This document shows positions 1 through 7,816 of a DNA stretch of 13,128 nucleotides, piece by piece (position 1 is the first letter of the stretch; every line of letters begins with the position of its first letter). Origin of the DNA: Alphaproteobacteria bacterium UBA2954 (lineage in GTDB: Bacteria > Pseudomonadota > Alphaproteobacteria > Puniceispirillales > Puniceispirillaceae); assembly GCA_002348585.1 (NCBI GenBank), contig DEBO01000063.1, positions 8,945-22,072 on the forward strand. The letters run 5' to 3'. Under the pieces are notes generated by a model. The model was not told the DNA's origin and did not search any database. It worked only from the letters and a program-made list of their open reading frames with translations. A program made the translations under genes and the position numbers.

Positions 1-144
1 CAGCATCTGGCTGGCATGAAAGACAGCAAGGTTATTGTCGCCATTAACAAAGATGACGAAGCTCCAATTTTCCAAGTTGCCGATTACGGACTGGTCGCTG
101 ATTTGTTTGACGCCGTACCCGAGCTCGATTCAGAACTTGGCTGA
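1..144 (+). CDS. etfA: Electron transfer flavoprotein subunit alpha, C-terminal end (partial)
   Basis: The window opens inside a reading frame of 47 codons closed by TGA. The visible residues include [20 protein letters not shown], which is the highly conserved FAD-binding C-terminal signature of ETF-alpha (usual form AINKDxxAPIFxVADYGxVxDL), followed by the usual short tail ending in [11 protein letters not shown]-alpha pairs with ETF-beta and carries electrons from acyl-CoA and other flavin dehydrogenases to ETF-ubiquinone oxidoreductase in the membrane. Only about the last 15 percent of the protein is visible, so nothing can be said of its start or promoter; etfB would be expected just upstream, outside the window. 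It converges on the thioredoxin gene with 47 bases between stops, and no clear T-tailed terminator is seen there. Confidence 0.93.
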   Translation, partial: QHLAGMKDSKVIVAINKDDEAPIFQVADYGLVADLFDAVPELDSELG

Positions 145-191
145 TAAGCAGGGGTGCGTTCAACATAACGTTAGGGCAAGCTAGCTGGCGT

Positions 192-761
192 TCAATTGAA
201 ATAGTCCCTGATGTTGTGAAGAATAGGGGCTGTATCCCATTCTGCAGCCCCTGCATGCGCAGCATAATCAGACTGATTAGGCTTGATCAGCAAGGTGGTT
301 GGAAGGACCCGCAATTGAACTGCACGGGCCCATTCCCCCTTAGGATCATAAGCTGATAGCGGGGTGGTAATGTTGCGTTCATCGAGGAATGGCTGTGCAA
401 CAGCTGCCCCGCCCCGGTCAAGATTTACCAGAATCACCTGTATGGATGCAGCCTCCAGCTGAGTCGCTGCAGTTTCAAGAGCTGGCAGTTCAACAATACA
501 CGGCGCACACCAACTGGCCCAAAAATTCACTAGCAGTGCCTGTCCAGACATATCTGAAAGCTGCAAAGGCTGACCAGATTGAGTCATCAACGCTGTATAC
601 GGCAAGGGCTGTGTGCCCGCTGTCAGCTTTAGCGCACCTTCACCTGCTGTGGCAGATAAAAAGGGGGCAGCCAGCAATACAGGCGCCAATAACAGAGCCG
701 CTGCTTGACGGCGAGTTAAGATTTGGGGCTGATCATTTCTCAATTCTGTCTTATAAGACAT
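192..761 (-). CDS. TlpA/ResA-type thioredoxin-like disulfide reductase, exported
   Basis: A 189-residue protein. Residues 14-40 look like a signal peptide or anchor: a twin-arginine pair (R17-R18) precedes a hydrophobic run to about residue 36, so Tat export is possible though the motif is not canonical. The rest is a thioredoxin fold of the TlpA/AlkHP-redoxin class: FWASWCAPC places the redox pair at C85 and C88, and VLPTT at 152-156 supplies the cis-proline. Such proteins reduce disulfides in the periplasm, often on apocytochrome c or copper-site proteins; the substrate here is unknown. The start is ATG with AGGTG eight bases upstream. A thioredoxin gene divergent from argH is a recurrent alphaproteobacterial arrangement (known family context, recalled). 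The family is sure, the substrate is not. Confidence 0.9.
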   Translation of the reverse strand: MSYKTELRNDQPQILTRRQAAALLLAPVLLAAPFLSATAGEGALKLTAGTQPLPYTALMTQSGQPLQLSDMSGQALLVNFWASWCAPCIVELPALETAATQLEAASIQVILVNLDRGGAAVAQPFLDERNITTPLSAYDPKGEWARAVQLRVLPTTLLIKPNQSDYAAHAGAAEWDTAPILHNIRDYFN

Positions 762-776
762 AAATAGGCACCTGAA

Positions 777-793
777 GTTTGAGCAGTTTGAGC
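777..793 (+). repeat. Tandem direct repeat GTTTGAGC x2 in divergent intergenic region
   Basis: GTTTGAGC occurs at 777-784 and again at 786-793, one base apart (period 9), in the 83-base gap between the divergent thioredoxin and argH genes. Two copies with near one-helical-turn spacing could be a regulator site, or could be chance. It lies just upstream of the palindrome at 810-824. Confidence 0.4.
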
Positions 794-798
794 GAACA

Positions 799-827
799 GT
801 AACAGTCTTATCACAGTCTGTGATACT
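799..827 (+). promoter_or_regulatory. Possible argH promoter
   Basis: GTAACA (799-804, four of six matches to TTGACA) is followed after 17 bases by GATACT (822-827, four of six matches to TATAAT), preceded by TG at 819-820 in the extended -10 position. Initiation near 834 would give a very short leader before the argH ATG at 845, which is a weakness of this call. The palindrome at 810-824 covers the spacer and the start of the -10 box. Confidence 0.25.
810..824. promoter_or_regulatory. 15-bp perfect palindrome, candidate operator
   Basis: ATCACAG-T-CTGTGAT is a perfect 7-bp inverted repeat around a single central base. It stands between divergently transcribed genes and overlaps the best promoter candidate for argH, the usual position of a repressor site. 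The arms contain TCACA and TGTGA, but in the opposite order to a CRP/FNR site (TGTGA-N6-TCACA), so it is not a standard CRP box. The regulator is unknown. Confidence 0.4.
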
Positions 828-844
828 TTGAATGGGGATTTAGC

Positions 845-2278
845 ATGAGACCCTCTAAACCACATCATTCTGGCCAGAAAAAGGCATCAACAATCTGGGG
901 CGGCCGGTTTGCTGACGGGCCATCACAGCTAATGCAGGAAATTAACGCCTCAATCAGCTTCGACAAAACCCTTTACCGTCAAGATATCGCCGGCTCAATT
1001 GCGCATGCAAAGATGCTAGCGGACCAGAATATCTTGACCGCTGATGACCGTGATCAAATCATTTCTGGCCTGCAGCAAATCGAAAAGGATATCGCCGCCG
1101 GTACATTTACATTTTCAGATCAACTTGAAGATATCCATATGAATATCGAGACGCGGCTTGTAGAGCTGATTGGTGATCCGGCAAAACGACTACATACAGC
1201 CCGATCCCGAAATGACCAGGTCGCAACAGATCTCCGGATTTGGCTGCGGGAAGCTATTGCAGATATTGACAGCATGCTTGCCAGACTGCAGGCAGCTTTG
1301 CTTAATCAAGCAGAGGCTCATACCGAGACCGTGATGCCAGGCTATACACATCTGCAGACAGCTCAGCCGATTACTTTTGGCTTTCACCTGATGGCTTATG
1401 TGCAGATGTTTGGACGAGACCGCAGCCGTTTTGCTGACTGTTCGAAGCGTATGAATGAATCCCCACTTGGTGCAGCAGCCCTTGCCGGCACATCGCATCC
1501 GATTGATCGGCATAAGACAGCTGCCTTACTGGGCTTTAAACAGCCTATGGCAAATGCCATGGATGCTGTTTCTGCTCGTGATTTTGCTGTTGAATTCATG
1601 TCTGCAGCGTCTATCTGTTCAACTCATCTGTCACGCCTTGCTGAAGAAATTGTGATATGGTCTACAGACAGATTTGCCTTTATCAGCTTATCTGATGCCT
1701 TTACAACAGGCTCATCCATCATGCCACAGAAACGCAACCCTGATGCAGCAGAGCTAATCCGGGCAAAGCCTGGTCGGATAATGGGTGACATGGTCGCGTT
1801 GCTAACTGTCTTGAAAGGACTGCCTCTTGCCTATAGCAAGGATATGCAGGAAGATAAAGAACCAGTATTTGATGCGAAGAAATCACTCTGTATCAGCCTG
1901 ATGGCAATGACAGGTATGATAGAAGATATGACCGCTAATCCGGAGGCGATGCGCCAGGCCTTGAGAAAAGGCCATCCAGCAGCAACAGATCTGGCAGATT
2001 ATTTGGTCGCTGAGCTAAACATTCCTTTCAGGAATGCGCATCACATCACGGGAGCGCTGGTCGCCCTTGCAGATAAAAAAGATTGTGGGCTCGATGACTT
2101 GTCGCTGGAAGAACTGCAGTCTGTTGAACCAAAACTGACTGGAACAGCTCAGGCTATTTTATCCATTGACCATGCTGTGGCAGCCAGAACAAGCTATGGC
2201 GGCACAGCGCCTGATCAGGTGCGCGCCTGTATCGCTGAAGCCAGAGTCCAGTTTCTGCTCCTTACCGACGCGACATAA
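845..2278 (+). CDS. argH: Argininosuccinate lyase
   Basis: A 477-residue protein of the fumarase/aspartase superfamily that splits argininosuccinate into arginine and fumarate, the last step of arginine synthesis; active in the cytosol as a homotetramer. The signatures appear in order: WGGRF (18-22), [14 protein letters not shown] (117-130), the loop [12 protein letters not shown] (164-175) with catalytic His169, and the superfamily signature [12 protein letters not shown] (289-300) with the active-site Ser in the flexible loop. Length is typical (about 460-480). The ATG start has GGGGA six bases upstream. The N-terminal 15 residues before WGGRF form a short basic extension rich in Pro, His and Lys, which is common in the family. 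It leads a three-gene plus-strand string with the small lipoprotein and lysA, 21 bases separating it from the former. Confidence 0.98.
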   Translation: MRPSKPHHSGQKKASTIWGGRFADGPSQLMQEINASISFDKTLYRQDIAGSIAHAKMLADQNILTADDRDQIISGLQQIEKDIAAGTFTFSDQLEDIHMNIETRLVELIGDPAKRLHTARSRNDQVATDLRIWLREAIADIDSMLARLQAALLNQAEAHTETVMPGYTHLQTAQPITFGFHLMAYVQMFGRDRSRFADCSKRMNESPLGAAALAGTSHPIDRHKTAALLGFKQPMANAMDAVSARDFAVEFMSAASICSTHLSRLAEEIVIWSTDRFAFISLSDAFTTGSSIMPQKRNPDAAELIRAKPGRIMGDMVALLTVLKGLPLAYSKDMQEDKEPVFDAKKSLCISLMAMTGMIEDMTANPEAMRQALRKGHPAATDLADYLVAELNIPFRNAHHITGALVALADKKDCGLDDLSLEELQSVEPKLTGTAQAILSIDHAVAARTSYGGTAPDQVRACIAEARVQFLLLTDAT

Positions 2279-2299
2279 TAGTGCAAGGAAAGTAACCTC

Positions 2300-2422
2300 A
2301 TGCGTATTTTTATTATTTTACTGTCTTGCCTGCTGATTGCAGACACGCTGACAGCTTGTGGCAAGAAAGGCAATCCAGTACGCCCATCAGAAGTGACTGA
2401 AACAGAACAAGCGGCCAGCTAA
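2300..2422 (+). CDS. Small LptM-like outer-membrane lipoprotein (40 aa)
   Basis: A 40-codon frame, below usual length cut-offs. It starts with ATG after a good ribosome site (AAGGAAAG, 2285-2292). Residues 1-16 are a hydrophobic signal (MRIFIILLSCLLIADT), then the lipobox LTAC places the lipidated cysteine at residue 20, followed by GKKGNPVRP. The CGKKGxPxxP pattern is that of the LPAM_2/YifL (LptM) lipoprotein family. In E. coli, LptM binds LptD/E and aids maturation of the LPS translocon in the outer membrane; the same role here is inferred. The mature protein would have only about 21 residues. It sits 21 bases after argH and 6 bases before lysA, so it is probably co-transcribed. Similar mini-lipoproteins between argH and lysA are common in Proteobacteria (recalled). 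Confidence 0.85.
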   Translation: MRIFIILLSCLLIADTLTACGKKGNPVRPSEVTETEQAAS

Positions 2423-2428
2423 AAACAA

Positions 2429-3688
2429 ATGAGACATATAAGAAGAAATGAGCGCGGCCAGTTGACCATAGGCGGCCACACCGCAGTTGATTTGGCCGAA
2501 CGGTTTGGCACGCCTCTTTACGTTTATTCAGGTGATGGGCTTGTTGCTCATTATGCTGCTTTTGCATCTGCTGTATCCGAGCTGAACTGTGTTGTGCATT
2601 ATGCCGTTAAAGCCAATTCTTCACTTGGTGTTCTCGGCTTGTTAGCACAGCTGGGTGCTGGTGCTGACATTGTTTCAGGTGGTGAGATGAAACGTGCCCT
2701 TATCGCAGGCATAGCCCCAGATAAAATAGTATTTTCAGGGGTGGGCAAAACAGATGATGAAATCAGAGCCGCTCTGCAGGCAGGCATAGCCCAAATCAAC
2801 GCAGAATCAGCAACTGAATTGCGCCATATTAGTCAAATTGCAGCAGAGACAGAGCGGCAAGCTCCTGTTGCCCTGCGGGTGAATGTGAATGTTGATCCGG
2901 GCAGTCACGCAAAAATTTCCACGGGTCAGCGATCAACAAAATTCGGCATTCCTGTTGCAGATGGTGAAGCAGCCATGTTGTATCGCCAGCTCTGTTCTGA
3001 TCCGAATCTTAACCCACGGGGTCTTGCTGTGCATATTGGCTCGCAGCTGCGCAAGCTGGATCCGTTTGAGCGTGCCTATCAGGAACTGCTGGCATTAGCT
3101 GACATGCTTCGTGCAGAAGGGCTGGATGTGCCCATCCTGGATTTAGGAGGTGGACTTGGCGTGGATTATGAAGAGGACAAGACACCTGATTTTGACGCCT
3201 ACGGACAGATGGTTGCGCGTATCTTTGCCAGCCGTGACTATAAGCTAGGGTTTGAGCCAGGAAGGTCAATCGTCGCAGATAATGGTGTGTTTCTAACCAG
3301 AACCCTATTTGTCAAAAAAGGTAAAAATAAGCGGTTCATCATTGTTGATGGGGCCATGAATGATCTAATCAGACCAACGCTCTATGAGGCATTTCACAGA
3401 ATAGAACCTGCTGGCCAACCCCAACCTGTAATAGGGCTTGCTGATATCGTTGGGCCAGTGTGTGAAACAGGTGATTATCTGGGGCAAGGCCGCGCTATGC
3501 CAGCAATTGCCGAAGGTGAGATCTTGGCCGTTCTGTCAGCCGGGGCCTATGGAGCTGTGATGATGTCAAACTATAATACACGTCCAGAAGCTGCTGAAGT
3601 AATGATCCGTAATGAAGCGATTCATGTTCTGCGGCCCAGACGCAATGTTGAAGATCTTCTGAAACTAGAACACAACCCTTTCAGCTGA
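2429..3688 (+). CDS. lysA: Diaminopimelate decarboxylase
   Basis: A 419-residue PLP enzyme of the fold-III (alanine racemase-like) decarboxylases; it converts meso-diaminopimelate to L-lysine plus CO2, the last lysine step, as a cytosolic dimer. Seen in order: YAVKAN with the PLP lysine K61, HIGSQ (202-206), the glycine loop LGGGLG (239-244) and EPGRS (276-280) for phosphate binding, CETGD with active-site Cys345, and YNTRP (382-386) near the C terminus. Length matches the family (about 420). The ATG lies six bases past the lipoprotein stop with no strong ribosome site, suggesting translational coupling; a nearby ATG at 2448 is out of frame. It converges on the zinc-ribbon gene with only 17 bases between stops. 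Confidence 0.98.
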   Translation: MRHIRRNERGQLTIGGHTAVDLAERFGTPLYVYSGDGLVAHYAAFASAVSELNCVVHYAVKANSSLGVLGLLAQLGAGADIVSGGEMKRALIAGIAPDKIVFSGVGKTDDEIRAALQAGIAQINAESATELRHISQIAAETERQAPVALRVNVNVDPGSHAKISTGQRSTKFGIPVADGEAAMLYRQLCSDPNLNPRGLAVHIGSQLRKLDPFERAYQELLALADMLRAEGLDVPILDLGGGLGVDYEEDKTPDFDAYGQMVARIFASRDYKLGFEPGRSIVADNGVFLTRTLFVKKGKNKRFIIVDGAMNDLIRPTLYEAFHRIEPAGQPQPVIGLADIVGPVCETGDYLGQGRAMPAIAEGEILAVLSAGAYGAVMMSNYNTRPEAAEVMIRNEAIHVLRPRRNVEDLLKLEHNPFS

Positions 3689-3705
3689 GCATGATATATA
3701 TCCGC

Positions 3706-4308
3706 CTAAAATAAGCGTGGCGGTATGCGTTCAGCCACGGCCTCAACAACGACATTGGCTTTTTTTGCACCATCCACCTCTAATTGAACAAAAAAGGGCA
3801 CAGACTTTCCTGTATCAATAAAATATTCGTCTGGTCTAATTTTTTGCTGATAAAGCTCTGTGCCATCTGCGGCCACAACTCGCAAATTTAACATTGAGGC
3901 ATGGGCACGGAAGTCACTTTTGTTGAAAACAACACCCCTCACCCGGATCAGATCTTCGTGATGTTGTGTATTTAAATCGCGCACCTCTAAAACAGATGGA
4001 TCTGGAACAATGGTCAGACCGGCAAGGTCAAATGAAGAGATCAATCCAGGAAACTGCGCAGTTAAAGGACCACGAAAGCTGAATAGTCCAACAGAAACAA
4101 ACATCAAAACTACAATAATTGCAGTTGGATAGCGCAACCGGTCTGCTATTTCGCTTAGCGGGCTAATATCGGCCGTTTTGCCAGCTGCTTTTCGTTCAGT
4201 TCTCCAGACATGTTTGCATACCGAACAGCGCACCTGCTGTCCCTGCGGCGCAATAGCTTTTTCATCCACACGGAAAATAGTTTTACAATTTTCACATGTT
4301 AATAACAT
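3706..4308 (-). CDS. MJ0042-type zinc-ribbon, single-pass membrane protein (DUF3426-like)
   Basis: With the chosen ATG at 4308 the protein has 200 residues. It begins MLLTCENCKTIFRVD, the usual N terminus of this family, with Cys pairs C5/C8 and C28/C31 (VRCSVCKHVW) forming the zinc ribbon. A linker leads to one membrane segment at about 61-78 (TAIIVVLMFVSVGLFSF), and the remaining 120 residues look like a beta-rich extracytoplasmic domain similar to DUF3426. The frame is open 11 codons further to an ATG at 4341, but that start lacks a ribosome site, whereas the 4308 start has a GGGAGAAGAG stretch upstream. The function of the family is not established. In many alphaproteobacteria it stands beside ftsE/ftsX (recalled), which are not found here; the YdcF gene is divergent instead. 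Confidence 0.82.
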   Translation of the reverse strand: MLLTCENCKTIFRVDEKAIAPQGQQVRCSVCKHVWRTERKAAGKTADISPLSEIADRLRYPTAIIVVLMFVSVGLFSFRGPLTAQFPGLISSFDLAGLTIVPDPSVLEVRDLNTQHHEDLIRVRGVVFNKSDFRAHASMLNLRVVAADGTELYQQKIRPDEYFIDTGKSVPFFVQLEVDGAKKANVVVEAVAERIPPRLF

Positions 4309-4429
4309 AAGTTTATTCTCTTCTCCCAAATCTGATGCCATAATTAGCTTAACTTGAACTGAGAGACCAGCCGTTTTTATTTTTTACCAAAAGAGCATAT
4401 CCTTAAGACTAACAATAAGGGCAAGGGCA

Positions 4430-5053
4430 GTGACTATTTCCAAAAAAAATAGACAGATAGCTTCCTATCAAGGTGACCAAACTGTAAAGCGCATAGTAAA
4501 ATTAAGCGCTCTAGGTATTTTAGCACTGGCGGCTTGCCTGCAACATTTTGTACTGACCCTTCCGCAGCCAAAAGCGGGGTTGCCTAATCCAACTGACGGC
4601 CTTGTTGTTCCCACCGGTGGACAGGCCAGAATACAAGAAGGCCTGATGCTTCTCCATAATAGAACTGCGCAGCGTATGCTGATCACAGGTGTTGGCCAGT
4701 CAGTATCCAAAAAAGCACTGATAAGGCAGCTGAATTTATCTGCTGCGCAGCTGGCGATGTTTCACTGCTGTGTTGATATTGAAAAAACCGCTATGGACAC
4801 TAAAGGAAACGCGCACGCCGCACGCATGTGGGCAGAGACAAATAAGTTTTCAACAATACGGCTGGTCACAGCCAATTATCATTTGGCCCGTGCAGATCTT
4901 GAACTCAAACGCCTGATGCCAGGCCACACAATCAAGAGCTGGCCGGTAATACCACCTGATCTGCAGCTTAACGGCTGGTACCTTCACTGGCCCACTGTTA
5001 GATTGCTGGCAAAAGAATATGCTAAATATCTGTTAGCCCGGGTCTGGCTTTAA
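4430..5053 (+). CDS. YdcF/DUF218 (SanA-like) envelope protein
   Basis: A 207-residue protein from a GTG start with AAGGGC upstream; no other start occurs before residue 73. A basic N terminus leads to one hydrophobic segment at about 22-42, then a DUF218 domain. The motifs are VVPTGGQARIQEG (59-71), MLITGVG (83-89), the CCVDIEKTAMDTKGNA block (113-128) and LVTANYHLARA (145-155), all landmarks of the family. YdcF-like proteins have a Rossmann-like fold; SanA and ElyC relatives affect envelope integrity and peptidoglycan or lipid carrier metabolism, but no reaction is firmly established. In alphaproteobacteria the gene often follows ftsEX (recalled). Its stop shares TTAA with the convergent tyrA stop, a four-base overlap. 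Confidence 0.87.
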   Translation: MTISKKNRQIASYQGDQTVKRIVKLSALGILALAACLQHFVLTLPQPKAGLPNPTDGLVVPTGGQARIQEGLMLLHNRTAQRMLITGVGQSVSKKALIRQLNLSAAQLAMFHCCVDIEKTAMDTKGNAHAARMWAETNKFSTIRLVTANYHLARADLELKRLMPGHTIKSWPVIPPDLQLNGWYLHWPTVRLLAKEYAKYLLARVWL

Positions 5054-5934
5054 TCCTGACCCGCATCAATAATTGACCGTCTAATCGCCCGAGTGCGACT
5101 AAATAAATCATGTAATTTATCACCCTCCTTCCATCTTATAGCGCGTTGCAGATAACTCAAATCTTCTGAAAATCGCTGCAGCATCTCCAGAACAGCCTCA
5201 TTATTATTGAGAAACACATCTCGCCACATGACAGGATCTGAAGAGGCAATTCGGGTGAAGTCGCGGAACCCCGAGGCCGAGAACCGAATAACATCATTTT
5301 TCAAATCTTGTTCAAGATCAACAGCGGTCCCAACAATTGTATAAGCGATAAGATGTGGAAGATGTGATGTAATTGCTAACACACGATCATGATAATCGGC
5401 ATCCATAGTTTCAACCATGGCGCCCAGATCAGATAGAAAAATTGTCAGACCAGCTACTTTGTTTTCTGGGGATCCATTTGGTAGGATTAGCCAATAGCGC
5501 GTTTCAAACAGGCTGGCGAATCCAGCTGCAGGGCCTGAAAATTCTGTACCTGCCAAGGGATGACCCGGAATAAAATTACAGGACTCCGGAACAAAAGGGA
5601 GAACATCACGGATAACGGAACGTTTTGTTGACCCAGTATCAGTAATCACACAGCCTGGTCTGAGATAAGGGGCTATGTCTTTGATTACCTGGTCCATCAC
5701 ACCTACTGGAACAGCCAGAATAACAAGCTCAGCATCTTCAACAGCCTGTTGCAGCGTAGTTGTTATTTTTATATGCGATAGCAAATCTGCTGCTTCCGCA
5801 CGCACATCAGGATTATTGTCGTAGGCCGAGAAAGTGACAGGTAAATTGCGGTATTTAGCAGCATGAATAATCGATGTCCCGATAAGACCAATACCAATGA
5901 CTGCAATATGTGAAAAAGGGTAAGATGTTGCCAA
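5050..5934 (-). CDS. tyrA: Prephenate/arogenate dehydrogenase family protein
   Basis: A 294-residue TyrA-type oxidoreductase. An N-terminal Rossmann domain opens with AVIGIGLIGTS (GxGxxG at 14-19) and has Asp39 at the end of the second strand, which suggests NAD rather than NADP. GSTK (101-104) and the catalytic block HPLAGTEFSGP (125-135) are the family hallmarks; SHLPHLIAY marks the helical dimerisation domain. It oxidatively decarboxylates prephenate to 4-hydroxyphenylpyruvate, or arogenate to tyrosine; the sequence alone does not settle which. The start is TTG, supported by AAGGA eight bases upstream and by the start of the Rossmann strand soon after. It is the last gene of the minus-strand cluster, 18 bases after hisC, whose product could supply the transamination step. 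Confidence 0.95.
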   Translation of the reverse strand: MATSYPFSHIAVIGIGLIGTSIIHAAKYRNLPVTFSAYDNNPDVRAEAADLLSHIKITTTLQQAVEDAELVILAVPVGVMDQVIKDIAPYLRPGCVITDTGSTKRSVIRDVLPFVPESCNFIPGHPLAGTEFSGPAAGFASLFETRYWLILPNGSPENKVAGLTIFLSDLGAMVETMDADYHDRVLAITSHLPHLIAYTIVGTAVDLEQDLKNDVIRFSASGFRDFTRIASSDPVMWRDVFLNNNEAVLEMLQRFSEDLSYLQRAIRWKEGDKLHDLFSRTRAIRRSIIDAGQD

Positions 5935-5952
5935 GGCGTTGATCCTTTTTGA

Positions 5953-7062
5953 CTACCGACTTTGCGTGGGTTGCATCAACTGTAGAAAGGCCTCTTTCAC
6001 AACGGCCATTTCTTCGTCAGTGCCAATTGACATCCGCAAACAGTCGCCAAGCCCATAAGGCTCCATCGTTCTGAGCAGGATATTTTGTGTCGCAAAAAAA
6101 TCTGATGCCTGTTGTGCTGATGGCCCTGTTTGGGGGTCAAACTGAAACAGAATGAAATTTGTTGAAGAGGGCACTACCTCGAGGCCCAGTTGCGCTAGAA
6201 AAAGACTCATGGCCGAGATCCATTTGTCATTATGGGCAACTGATTTTTTTTGAAATTCTCTATCCTGAACAGCCGCAATGCCCGCTCGAAAAGCCACCTG
6301 ATTGACAGAGAATGGCCCACGGATAGATGCCAATGTTGTAAGCAACTCTGGTGAACAATAGGCCCAGCCCAGCCGAAAACCAGCGAGACCATGCAGCTTT
6401 GAAAAGGTCCGCGTCATCACAACATTATCTGCGCTTTCAACCATGCGCGCAGCTTCGTCCGAAAAAGACTTATCCAGATATTCAGCATAAGCCCAGTCTA
6501 AAACTAGCAGTACATGAGGGGGCAGGTTAGAATGCAAGCGGCGCACCTCATCCAACGAAATCATCGTTCCAGTAGGGTTATTGGGATTCACCAGGAATAC
6601 AATTTTGGTCTTGTCATTTACGGCTGCCAACAGATTGTCAACGCTAGCCACCATATCCACATCATCAGCCTTTACAACTGTGCCGCCTGCGATGCGGGTC
6701 GCTTGCGGGATCACAAGAAAAGCATATTGGCTCATCACCACTTCGTCACCGGGCTCAAGGTAAGCCATTGTTATAAGGCTGATCAACTCGTCTGATCCGT
6801 TTGAGGAGAGGATACGGGACGAATCAAGACCATAGCGTTCAGCGATTGCCGCGTTGAGATGCTGGTCTTGAACTTCTGGATAACGATGAGGTGCCACCCC
6901 GTCATTCTGCAGCGCCTTCTGGACATGCGGTGAGGTCCCAAGAGCGCCTTCATTTGCAGACAGCCTGATCAGTCGTCCCTGCTTTGCCTCACCAAAGGAA
7001 GGCCGGTACGATAAAAGTGAACGTATCGCTGCTTTTGGCTGTGGTTTGGGTAAGTGCATCAT
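5953..7062 (-). CDS. hisC: Histidinol-phosphate aminotransferase / aromatic aminotransferase (HisC family)
   Basis: A 369-residue class I/II PLP aminotransferase. The landmarks are LSANEGALG (34-42, substrate loop), SNGSDELI (87-94, phosphate-binding turn), NPNNPTG (159-165), DWAYAEY (189-195) and SKLHGLAGFRLGW (221-233) with the PLP lysine K222. HisC enzymes transaminate histidinol phosphate, and many also act on aromatic keto acids. Its place between chorismate mutase and tyrA suggests an aromatic role, either tyrosine/phenylalanine formation or prephenate to arogenate; whether a second hisC exists in the histidine operon cannot be seen here. The start is a double ATG (7062/7059) with only a weak AGG upstream. 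The 74-base gap before it could hold an internal promoter, but none is convincing. Confidence 0.94.
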   Translation of the reverse strand: MMHLPKPQPKAAIRSLLSYRPSFGEAKQGRLIRLSANEGALGTSPHVQKALQNDGVAPHRYPEVQDQHLNAAIAERYGLDSSRILSSNGSDELISLITMAYLEPGDEVVMSQYAFLVIPQATRIAGGTVVKADDVDMVASVDNLLAAVNDKTKIVFLVNPNNPTGTMISLDEVRRLHSNLPPHVLLVLDWAYAEYLDKSFSDEAARMVESADNVVMTRTFSKLHGLAGFRLGWAYCSPELLTTLASIRGPFSVNQVAFRAGIAAVQDREFQKKSVAHNDKWISAMSLFLAQLGLEVVPSSTNFILFQFDPQTGPSAQQASDFFATQNILLRTMEPYGLGDCLRMSIGTDEEMAVVKEAFLQLMQPTQSR

Positions 7063-7136
7063 CTGTTTGCCTGTAGGTATATTGAATTGTCCATCTTATG
7101 GCCACAGACCGCTTGACCCTCTGAACCGACGCAAGT

Positions 7137-7793
7137 TTAGCCAATCAAGGTGCAGATGCCAAGCACAGACCGATTAGGGGGTAAATTCTCTTCTGCTACT
7201 GCAGCTAGATCGATTATTCGCTGTCTTTCATCGTAGGTCACAAGGCGATCCTGCTTAGTTTTGTCAGGCAGCTGAGTGCCCAAAATAAAAGCTGTAGGGA
7301 TAGAGTCTGGTGAGCGCAGAAGCGGCAACCCCGCAATAATCTTTACAGGCTGATCCAAACCAAGCTGGCTGTGAATACTTTTCAGCTCATCAGCTTCAAC
7401 AATTCCAATATCTGCTGCTCCTATGGCCAGCCGGTGACACAACTCAAGAGGCACACCTGTCTGTTTTACGCTCAGTTGTCCAGCTGCAAATAAACGTGCT
7501 GTCTGTTCACTCTCATCTGTCATCAAAATTGTGAAATCAGGGTATTGGCGAGCAATTGATGCTGAAATAACCGCGCGCCAGACAGCAATGATGACAGGCT
7601 GAAGCTGGGGGTCGGCTGCGGCACACAAGCGCGCCAAAAGTTGTGCTTCGCGATCCGGACGAAATACGGACGCGCCAATCGGTTTTACCTCAGCAACCTG
7701 TTCCGCCATCTTGAGCCGGCGCGAAAGCAGGTCTAGAATCTGCTGATCAACCAGGTCAATCTGCGACCGCAAGCGCATTAGATCATTATTCAT
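7137..7793 (-). CDS. Chorismate mutase (AroQ) with a C-terminal domain of unknown role
   Basis: A 218-residue protein. Residues 1-90 form an AroQ helical domain: LRSQIDLVDQQILDLLSRR gives R9 and R25/R26, K37 follows, and FRPDREAQLL (44-53) gives D47/R48/E49, which line up with the chorismate-binding residues of E. coli AroQ (R11, R28, K39, D48, R51). It converts chorismate to prephenate, the branch to phenylalanine and tyrosine. Residues about 95-218 are a second alpha/beta domain (FTILMTDESEQTARLF, AIGAADIGIVEADE) with no prephenate-dehydratase TRF motif visible; similar extended chorismate mutases occur in alphaproteobacteria (recalled). The ATG has GAAGG about nine bases upstream. It sits 23 bases after the methyltransferase-like gene and ahead of hisC and tyrA, consistent with an aromatic operon. 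Confidence 0.88.
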   Translation of the reverse strand: MNNDLMRLRSQIDLVDQQILDLLSRRLKMAEQVAEVKPIGASVFRPDREAQLLARLCAAADPQLQPVIIAVWRAVISASIARQYPDFTILMTDESEQTARLFAAGQLSVKQTGVPLELCHRLAIGAADIGIVEADELKSIHSQLGLDQPVKIIAGLPLLRSPDSIPTAFILGTQLPDKTKQDRLVTYDERQRIIDLAAVAEENLPPNRSVLGICTLIG

Positions 7794-7816
7794 TATCTAT
7801 CGCCTTCACCGCTTGA

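Noticed and set aside
389..763. Plus-strand 124-codon open frame opposite the thioredoxin gene
   Set aside because: It is antisense to a protein with clear CxxC and cis-Pro motifs, has no ribosome site and no recognisable family features.
3689..3705. Terminator between convergent lysA and zinc-ribbon genes
   Set aside because: Only 17 bases separate the stops and no hairpin with a T tract is visible.
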